Source of the DNA: Saussurea involucrata
Taxonomy: Eukaryota; Streptophyta; Magnoliopsida; Asterales; Asteraceae
DNA length: 64,000 bases
Direction: 5' to 3'
Assembly: GCA_033807775.1 (NCBI GenBank)
Contig: CM066312.1
Span: 31,655,696 to 31,719,695 of the forward strand
Shown in pieces: positions 57,301-64,000 of this stretch. Each line of letters starts with the position of its first letter. Within the stretch, counting starts at the first letter, position 1. Position numbers and translations under genes: made by a program. The notes beneath the pieces were generated by a model. It saw nothing but the letters and a program-made list of their open reading frames with translations. It was not told the origin of the DNA and ran no database searches.

Positions 57301-57848
57301 AAGGATAAACGGTAGAGACCTCTTGATTCAAAGCCTGTGCCAATCAGTCGGTTCGTCCCCAGTTCTTGAAAAATACAGTGAGTAGGAAAAAAAGTTACAG
57401 AGCAGTTATTTTGTTTTGTAATTTGACTTACTGAACAAAGACTATCAGGAAATGTAGGAACAAACAAAATAGAGGAGAGGCGTAGGTTTGTCGAATTATT
57501 AATGGATCCAATGCCCTGAACTGGGCATGAAGATCCATTAGCAACTCGAACGGGTGGATGGAAAGCTTTATGTAGGCTAGAAAGGATACCTTGATTCCCA
57601 GTCATGTGATGAGTAGCTCCAGAATCAATAACCCAAGATGAATCAAGACTGGAAAACGTACCTGAATTGGCCGAGTTGGCACGCGTAGTAGGGGAGATCG
57701 ACTGGGAGACTAGGAGTTGCTGGAGTCGGTGATAGTCCTCCTCATTAAGCGTGTAGGCTGGAGTTTGAATACCACTTCCACGTCCAATACCCTTCTTTGG
57801 AAACACATGAGAACCTCGGCCAGTACTCCTACCAGTAGAAGTATACAT
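54311..57848 (-). pseudogene. pol: copia pol: protease-integrase-RT-RNase H, one frameshift
   Basis: ATG at 57848. The first 60 residues look like a gag tail. Protease VIDSGATHHMTG (Asp75); integrase zinc region HCRLGHPS and CESCQLGK; core HSDVWGPF, LRSDNAKEYF and QQNGVAECKN (the usual Arg after Glu is Cys); RT WVFTVKLHPDGS, LDVKNAFLNG, SLYGLKQSPRAWFGRF and catalytic YVDD at residues 845-848 (55305-55316). A one-base indel in an A run near 54815-54835 splits off RNase H, which continues in another frame to 54311 (FSDADWAGCPISRRSTTGYC, SAESEYRAMA, YCDSQSAIHIA). Otherwise open over 1040 codons. Confidence 0.9.
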
Positions 57849-58382
57849 GGCAGATTGTATGATAAAGGAATACCTCAGATGGTTCGAGACTGAAAATTAC
57901 TACAGATGGTGGCCGGAGACAAAATTCCGGCGGTAGCAGGCGGCGGAAGACGGCGGCGGCGGTGGACGGAGATGGCAGAGGCAGCGGAAGGGTTTTGAAC
58001 AGGTGGCGGCTGGTTCAGAGGAGTTCTGGCTTAGCTCCGACAGGTCTCAGCAAGTTCCGGCAGGTCCAGACAGGTTCCGGGCAGATTCCGGCAGGTTCAG
58101 ACGAGCTATGGCTTGTCCCAGCAGGTTCTGGCAGGTCCAGACAGGTTCGGGCAGATTCTGGCAGGTCCAGACAGATTCCAGGCAGATTCCGGCAGGTCCA
58201 GACAAGTTCCGGGCAGATTCCGGCAGGTAGTGGGGGATTTTAGCGGGTTCTGGAGGATTCCGACAGGTCTCCGGCGGCGGCTGGTGGTTCCGGCTACAGC
58301 AGATGGAGTTCAAGTAAGTTCCGACGATGACGGCTAGGGTTCCGGCGAGATTCCGGCGATGACGGGTGGGTGTTGAGCCTTA
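57849..58382 (-). other. GC-rich leader replacing gag, with minisatellite
   Basis: About 530 nt between primer site and pol, where about 1 kb of gag is expected. 58020-58260 is a minisatellite of 20-30 nt units (TTCCGGCAGGTCCAGACAGG-like, about ten copies). The flanks are rich in GGCGGC and TTCCGGCG. Frames through it are repeat artefacts. Confidence 0.75.
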
Positions 58383-58394
58383 GCTCTGATACCA
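58383..58394 (-). promoter_or_regulatory. Primer-binding site of the minus-strand copia
   Basis: Minus-strand TGGTATCAGAGC directly follows the 5' LTR end at 58395. Confidence 0.9.
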
Positions 58395-58535
58395 TGTAAA
58401 AGTAACTGATATTCTATATTGATGTCAGAAAACTAGGAGGGTGAACCCTCTATATATACAAGATACAAACCCTAAAAGATACCTAAACAAGGCCCATGGG
58501 CTGTAGCCCAATATACACTAAATATACAATTAACA
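58395..58535 (-). repeat. 5' LTR of the minus-strand copia
   Basis: 141 nt, same termini as 54163-54303; contains the TATA-like box TATATATAG on the minus strand near 58450. Confidence 0.9.
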
Positions 58536-58540
58536 ATATC

Positions 58541-59421
58541 TAACAGACATTTAGCATTTTTTACCAAGTGAAACGACGCAAATATGAGTTCGTATTTCAC
58601 AGCCGCCATTAACAAACTCCGATATTCGATTCTGTATCGATTTTTTTATCTATTAATCTGTTTTCATCCTCAACACCACTTCAAGCAAAGCATATTACAT
58701 ATCAAGATATTTGGCTGTTCTAATCGCATCGTAACAGTCTAACAGTGTGTTTTTACACATTGTTCACATTAGCGCACCCCTACACTGCGGTTACCATTGG
58801 AAGGTAGGTTACAAGCCAAAAATCAACACACACAAAAACGCAAAATACACTTCTAGACATGTATACATTACGAATCTAGACTTAGGGGTGTTTGGGATTG
58901 CTTATTTAAAACAACTTATACTTATTTTTTAAAAGTGTTTGTCAACTCATGTGGTGATAAAAAGGAGTTTTTAATAACAAAAATGTTTGGACAAATAAGT
59001 TGATAGATTTTCAAATAAGCTAGAATGGAGTAACTTATCAAAAATAACTTATTTACGGACTTTTTCTTTCCTCAATCAAAATACTAGAAATAGCTTATTT
59101 GTGACGTGGAAAAGTCATAAGCAACTAAATCAAAAAAATAAGTTAAACATAGGGGTTTACCTGAATTTGCTACGTGAATGATGTAAGAAAACTCGTAAAT
59201 TCGATTTCGATCTACAACTTCTATCAACACTATTCTGTATTCTCACTGTTTCCTTTATGTTTTTAGTCCCCATTGTGTATTATCAAGTGATTCGTTTTGG
59301 TGTAAAGAAATGCCTATAACTGATATCTCTTGGAATTCCTCCAAATGAAGAACACGATCGGACAGTTGGGGTATTGTGAATCCACTATTCCGTGTATTAA
59401 AGGATGGCAAGACAGGCCCCA
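58541..59421. other. Gene-free region with a MITE-like segment
   Basis: 58885-59155 begins TAGGGGTGTTTGGGATTGC and contains repeated AATAAGTT/AACTTATT inverted motifs, ending ATAGGGG: a probable degraded MITE, TSD not clear. 59283-59421 is the left flank copy of the repeat also found at 51220-51370. Confidence 0.4.
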
Positions 59422-59741
59422 TAAGGCCCTGCGTACCCAGCGGGTAAGGCCAGGTGGCGCCCGCGGGTTCAGCGGATTCGGGTACGCCATGGACGGGTTC
59501 AGCGGGTTCGGGGGTGCGGGCTCGGCGATCGGGTTCCCCACCCCGCTCCTACCCGAAGAGAAAATCATTTTTTTTAAATTCCAACGGTAACATATTCAAC
59601 GGCTATTTTGGAATTATTTTTTTTTTCAATTTAAACACTATAAATCAACCTCAAATCTCATCCATTTTTCACACCAATTCTCTCAATCCTCTAAATTCTC
59701 TCAATTCGTTTTTCACTCTCAATCCTCTAAATTCTCTCATC

Positions 59742-60226
59742 ATGATTTCAAACACCCCACCCACACCCCGTCGTAACCGATCGACGAGGTCGGATTCACC
59801 GCAAGAAACCCCGAACGTTGGTTTCCAACAATTTCAACAAAGTCCTTATATTCCGCAATTTGCCCCGAACGTTGGTTTCCAACAATTTCAACAAAGTCCT
59901 ATTCATCCATTTTCTCGTGAAGGCTTGATACTACAAGGTTTTGCGCCCGCAAATTTCCAACTTCCTCCACCCGCTTTCAACACCGGAATCGATCTTGAAG
60001 AGATTATTCCGGAAACACCACAAACGATCTCCACACAACAATCATCCCCGGATCGACAACCAAGCCCAACACCAAGCCCGTCACCAACGCAAAACCAAAA
60101 AAAGAAAAAATTTGAAAAAAGAGCCGCCCGACAACCGTGGACTAAAGCGGAGGAAGTGGCTTTAGCGTCGGCGTGGATCGACGTTTCGGAGGACCCCCTT
60201 GTCGGTAACGCACAAAACGGAGGTAC

Positions 60227-60292
<66 letters not shown>

Positions 60293-60987
60293 CATAATTA
60301 TAATAATTATTATTATTGTTATATAAATATAGATAGCTTCTGGGGTCGCATCGAGAAGGTGTTTTATAAGTTGATGTGTCGTGAAAAATATAGAACACAT
60401 CATCAACTAAGCACCAAATATAAAGATTTAAACAAAAAGATACAACAATTCGCCGGCATCTACAACAACTTGTATAATAGTAGATCAAGCGGATCGAGTG
60501 AAACCGATATTTTAAAAGCGGCACACGTCCGGTACGAAAATGAATACCAAACTGCCTTCACCCATGAACAAGCTTGGGATATCCTCAAAGCATCTCCAAA
60601 ATGGAATACGGTTCCAACTATGACAAATACATCCCGGGGTTCAAAACGTACCCAAACTTCCGATGAAGACGCTGAGCAACTTCAACGACCCATCGGGAGA
60701 AACACGGCAAAAAAGGCAGCAACGAGTAGTACGAACGACAACCGCCTTTACACCGAAATAAGTGACTTGAGAAGTAAAATTGATGATACGGTTGATTACA
60801 AAATGAAAAACTTGAAGTCGAACAACAAAAGTGGCAAGTCGAACAACAAAAGTGTGAAATCGAGTTGGAAAAGTTATATGAAAAAGACTTCGAGTTTTTC
60901 ATTGCCCCGCACGATCACCTTACGGGAGCTGCTTTGAAGGCTACTTTGGCGAGAAAAGAGAGAATTCGACAAAAACATGATTGGTAA
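59742..60987 (+). pseudogene. Harbinger Myb/SANT-like accessory protein, two exons, frameshifted
   Basis: ATG 59742 (MISNTPPTPRRNRS). The N-terminus has a duplicated NVGFQQFQQSP motif (59816 and 59867). The SANT-like domain RQPWTKAEEVALASAWIDVS leads to NAQNG, then an intron 60223-60332 (donor GAG/GTACTA, acceptor AAATATAG/AT) and DSFWGRIEKVFYKLM, HHQLSTKYKDLNKKIQQFAG, TFTHEQAWDILK-like residues. These proteins (often misnamed GST T3-like) help the transposase enter the nucleus and bind ends. In exon 2 an A-run indel near 60803-60812 shifts the frame. The unshifted frame ends at 60937, while the family-typical C-terminus (FFIAPHDHLTGAALKATLAR) continues to TAA 60985. Confidence 0.85.
60223..60332 (+). 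repeat. ATT microsatellite forming almost the whole intron
   Basis: About 22 ATT units followed by imperfect ATA/ATT. Exon borders on each side fit GT-AG and restore the family's domain (G/DSFWG). Confidence 0.85.
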
Positions 60988-61245
60988 TTTTATTTTGTAA
61001 TGTTTTATTATTTGTAATTTTTAATTTTATTTTGTAATTTTTAATTTTATTTTGTAATTTTTATTTTTATGAATGTTATGATTTTTTATTAAAAAATTAG
61101 ATGAGGTGGCATGTGGGTTCAAGAGGTTCAAAAGGTTGGGGTACGGGATTTGTGGGTTCAAAAAGGTTCAAGAGGGTTCAAAGTGGAAAGCTGATGTGGC
61201 GCAGAGGGTTCAACAGGTTGTGAACCTGGGGTACGGATGGCCTAA

Positions 61246-61905
61246 GGTCCCTTGTTTTGCCCGTTCTCACCCCAACCCAATAAAAAATTCAAAAATATTA
61301 CACATTACTACAATTTAAGAAACTCGTGTGACGTTTGGTTCGCAAAATGTTTTTGGATGTAATGGAATCTATCAAAACAATTTGACTTTGAAGAAATTTG
61401 AATGGAATGTTGTCAGATTTGACCACCTTTTTGGTTGACATAATTGGAATATAATATGTTAAAGCAATTGGAATTTGATTGTTTAGTTCACAGAATATAG
61501 CTTTGGAATTGGAATGAATTTTTGGTAAATGACCAAAATACCCTTTTCTAATAGTTTTTAATACTAAACAAAAAGTTCGTTAATAAAATAATCATTAAAT
61601 ATTTTTTTAACTAAAAATACTTTAATAAAATAATTTTTAAATACTTTAATGTGTAAAAGATATACTATACACAACCCAAATATAATATATTGTCAAACGA
61701 ACAAAATTATATTTCGAAAAAATATAATAGATTTCGAGAAAATAAAAAAATGTATTAAATTATGTTGTATAAAAATAAAAATAAAATAAAATAAAGAGTA
61801 AAATAAAATAAAAAGTTAAAGTATTAAGTTAAATTAATTAAAGTAAATTATGTTATATTTAACTTATAGGTTGTTGTATGGCCACAACACATGTCACACA
61901 GAAAC
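61246..61905. other. AT-rich region, no gene
   Basis: 61246-61320 is the right flank of the Harbinger insertion repeat. 61320-61560 has direct motifs (TTTGGTTCGCAAAATG, TTTAGTTCACAGAATA) suggestive of a decayed small transposon. The rest is A/T-rich. Confidence 0.45.
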
Positions 61906-62504
61906 TGTAATAACCAGGTATTTTATCTAATTTAAATTTAGAATTTTATAAGTCTTTATTTTAGTATTTTATAAAAGTTAAGAAGTTAAGGGGTAAGTTT
62001 TAATTTTATAATAGAAGTTTAGGGGTATATTTTGACAAGTGAAACAAGTTTAGGGTTTGTTTGGTAATCTTCCTTACCAAATATCTCCTCCACCGTCCTA
62101 TGTTTGCCAAAGTAGGAGGTGTACTCCTTAGATAAGAAAGAAAATTGAAAGTACTATTGTGTATGTGTGTGTTTCGGTGTTGAGAGAGAGAGAGAGAGAG
62201 ACATAGAAAGATCAAGAAGAAGGAGTATTTTCTATAATACTATAGCTGGGTTAAGGATTCAAATCCAGAAATCAAAGGTAATAATCCTTGCAAACCCTTC
62301 CTTTTATGTATGTTAGTTCCTAAAGTTTTACTATGAGTTTTAGAAGTGGGTTTTAGTGATTTTAGAAAGATATGATAATTTTGGGTTTGGAATAGTGTTC
62401 TAATGGTAGTATAAAACATATCTGCAAAGTTACATAAACATGCATAGTATAAAACTGCAAAAATCTGGGTTTTAGGATGAACAGTGGACTGTGACATTCA
62501 TCGA

Positions 62505-62685
62505 AGTCGCAATGGACGACTGCGACATTCAACGGAGTCGCAACAGTTGGTTGCGATTTGGTTTTGAAGTCGCAATGGTCGTTTGCGACTTGGCTTGGAA
62601 TCGCAGTAGTTGAATGCGATTTGGGTTTGGGATCGCAATAGTGTGTTGCGATTTCGGGGTGAAGTCGCAGTAGGAGGTTGCGACT
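62505..62685 (+). repeat. Six-copy hairpin array (R)TCGCA...TGCGA(Y) in solo LTR
   Basis: Each unit has TCGCA and TGCGA arms 10-13 nt apart, for example GTCGCAATGGTCGTTTGCGAC and ATCGCAATAGTGTGTTGCGAT. Period about 35 nt. Spacers vary while arms are kept. Confidence 0.85.
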
Positions 62686-62857
62686 TAGTACTGTTCATTG
62701 CGATTTTAATTTACTTTTTGAGGGGTTGCGACTTGAGTTGAGGATTTCGTAAGTTTAGTTTTAAAAGAGATATTTGGTATTTTGTGTGATTTCAGATTCT
62801 GTGAAGGGTGGTCATACGTGATTTATCTTGGAAAAGCTTTTGTGATAAACATACCAG

Positions 62858-63259
62858 GTGAGTTTTACTTTAAAAAGTATTTTACTGGAATGCATTATGT
62901 GAAAAATACAAATGTTTGATAAAGTGTATGAATATGTCATACGTGGGTGATTATAATATATTGAGATATTATAATTACGTGAGTATTATATGAAAATATA
63001 ATACGTGGCCGGGCTTTGGACCGGTGTGTTAAATTGGCTCGCAACCAATTGATATTGGCCATTGGTGGAGGGATAAGGTGGAATGAGACAGGTATGTTGT
63101 ATAAATGGTAGCTGGTATTAACTTACGTGTAATGTATGTGTATTTATATAAATAGTGTTTTATATAAATGAATTTTTAATGAATTACAAATGTCAGAGAT
63201 TTACTCACTAGACCCTTAGGTCTAACCCTCATTTCTGTTTCAAATATTTTGTATTCCAG
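62858..63259 (+). other. Putative leader intron in the solo LTR
   Basis: Bounded by CAG/GTGAGT and a pyrimidine-rich CAG, 402 nt, with the conserved inverted repeat 35-50 nt before the acceptor, as in the other gypsy LTRs. Inference from sequence alone. Confidence 0.4.
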
Positions 63260-63520
63260 GTGGTGGCTCCAGTAAGAACAAGTAGATTGAGTACTTGTAG
63301 GCTAGCTTTTGAGAAGATAATCATCATGTTATTATGGATGCTTTTGTACTTATAATTTTATTGTTATTGTTATGTAACTTAAAGTGGATCAAGTTTGTAC
63401 TGAATTTTTTTATATTAGTAAGACTTTGGGGACCGAATGTGAACTATGAAGTAAATTGTTGTAAAGCTTTTATGGATTATATGTTATATGTATATTTTGT
63501 TATCGAGTTGTTACAGAAAC

Positions 63521-64000
63521 GCTACCAATGAGCATGTAAACCTAAAGGATCGCACACAAAGAACATGTTTGTTTCCATTTGAAAGAAACCCGTTAAATTC
63601 ATGTTTGACAGTTAAATAGTTATTTTTGAAAGAATAATTAAATAATATGTGTAAAATGTAATTATGATAATTACAGAGTTTTATCTGTAAATATGAATAA
63701 TTATTATTTGTTTAGATAAATATAATTATTCAGATAATTATTCGAAAATGTGTTGATGATTTATTTTATAATTGGAGTCTATTTGTTATGAAAATGCATT
63801 TTTACGTATATCTTAGAAATATGCATATAGTACGATATGAGATGATTTTGAAATGTAACGGTGTGAGTTCCTTGGAAAAGAGGGGTGTCCTAACCCAATG
63901 TCTTGTTGTGGGTTTTTCATGGATTTGAAATGGTTATTGGCAAAAGTGTGTGTTGCTACGTTTAATCTCATTTTATGACTTTTCATGAATTATCTTTTGA
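63521..64000. other. AT-rich flank, nothing recognised
   Basis: No ORF with family motifs, repeat termini or RNA gene. Confidence 0.5.

Larger units (their letters stand above)
54163..58535 (-). mobile_element. Ty1/copia element with 141-bp LTRs, lacking gag
   Basis: LTRs 54163-54303 and 58395-58535, 141 nt each, differing at one visible site (ACTCATATT against ACTGATATT). Flanks GTATC and ATATC are a 5-bp TSD with one mismatch. Minus-strand order: LTR, primer site, GC-rich leader with minisatellite, pol, purine tract, LTR. The gag domain and CCHC knuckle are absent, so particles must come from a relative. Recent insertion by LTR identity. Lineage uncertain (Ale/Retrofit-like is a guess). 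Confidence 0.9.
59425..61242 (+). mobile_element. PIF/Harbinger element carrying only the Myb-like gene
   Basis: TSD TAA (59422-59424 and 61243-61245). Termini GGCCCTGCGTACCC and its near complement GGGTACGGATGGCC. A related unoccupied site is at about 51362-51395, which confirms the borders. Complete Harbingers encode a DDE transposase and a Myb/SANT-like partner; only the partner is present. The ends carry GGGTTCAGCGG and GGGTTCAA subterminal repeats. Confidence 0.88.
61906..63515 (+). repeat. Solo LTR of a Ty3/gypsy element
   Basis: Starts TGTAATAACCAGG and ends GAGTTGTTACA, with perfect TSD GAAAC (61901-61905 and 63516-63520). No internal region, so it arose by recombination between the two LTRs. 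Contains a GA microsatellite (62184-62202), the hairpin array 62505-62685, donor CAG/GTGAGT (62855-62863), inverted repeat TAGACC-CTTA-GGTCTA (63209-63224) and acceptor TATTCCAG (63259). It shares this organisation, but little other sequence, with the gypsy LTR at 769. Confidence 0.9.

Noticed and set aside
58003..58337. Proline/arginine-rich or Gln/Arg-rich proteins in the GC-rich leader
   Set aside because: All frames are open because of the minisatellite; no start context or domain.
59903..60524. Long minus-strand frames opposite the Harbinger gene
   Set aside because: They are opened by the ATT repeat and are antisense to a recognised two-exon gene.

Overview
The window looks like a flowering-plant (eudicot) nuclear chromosome segment made almost entirely of nested transposable elements. 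The evidence is plant-type Ty3/gypsy and Ty1/copia polyproteins primed by initiator-Met tRNA (TGGTATCAGAGC sites), Sirevirus-like elements with an envelope-like ORF, PIF/Harbinger, hAT and Mutator-like elements with diagnostic target-site duplications (TSDs), and an insert of plastid DNA. I cannot name the species; Asteraceae is only a guess. I see no complete, convincing host gene.

Layout. 1-768: part of an LTR of a minus-strand gypsy element running off the left edge. 769-16542: a decayed chromodomain-type Ty3/gypsy element whose right LTR (7358-8162 and 16372-16542) is split by a Sirevirus-like copia element (8163-16371, TSD GAACT) that has lost protease and integrase. 16856-17448: small Harbinger-type element, then a foldback hairpin (17692-17946). 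18529-33852: a hAT-type element (8-bp TSD GACGTGAT) split by a young, near-intact Sirevirus (20151-33647, TSD TATAT, LTRs differing at about 2 of 530 sites) with gag, an open pol and a broken envelope-like frame. 34041-46461: a four-unit tandem array of 2.2-4.2 kb units whose internal junctions join a truncated Harbinger MITE to a gypsy LTR fragment. Unit 1 carries a MITE inside a MITE and unit 2 carries a plastid-DNA mosaic (23S rRNA, trnF and trnL-UAG pieces). 47932-48755: a second Harbinger-type element. 49211-50686: a Mutator-like element (9-bp TSD) with a probable captured first exon. 51815-53186: a decayed plant-mobile-domain gene. 54163-58535: a young minus-strand copia with 141-bp LTRs and no gag. 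59425-61242: a Harbinger element carrying only the Myb-like accessory gene. 61906-63515: a solo gypsy LTR with TSD GAAAC.

The most interesting signals are in the non-coding DNA of the retroelements. (i) The intact Sirevirus repeats one short palindrome (TCAGAA-n-TTCTGA) in its LTR promoter, in two coding linkers and in a 22-nt-phased array before the envelope-like ORF. (ii) Three different gypsy LTR families keep the same 16-nt inverted repeat TAGACC-N4-GGTCTA just upstream of an acceptor-like AG, with a donor-like CAG/GTGAGT 400-530 nt earlier, which suggests a spliced leader intron inside the LTR. (iii) LTRs carry family-specific arrays of short hairpin repeats whose copy number changes between copies.
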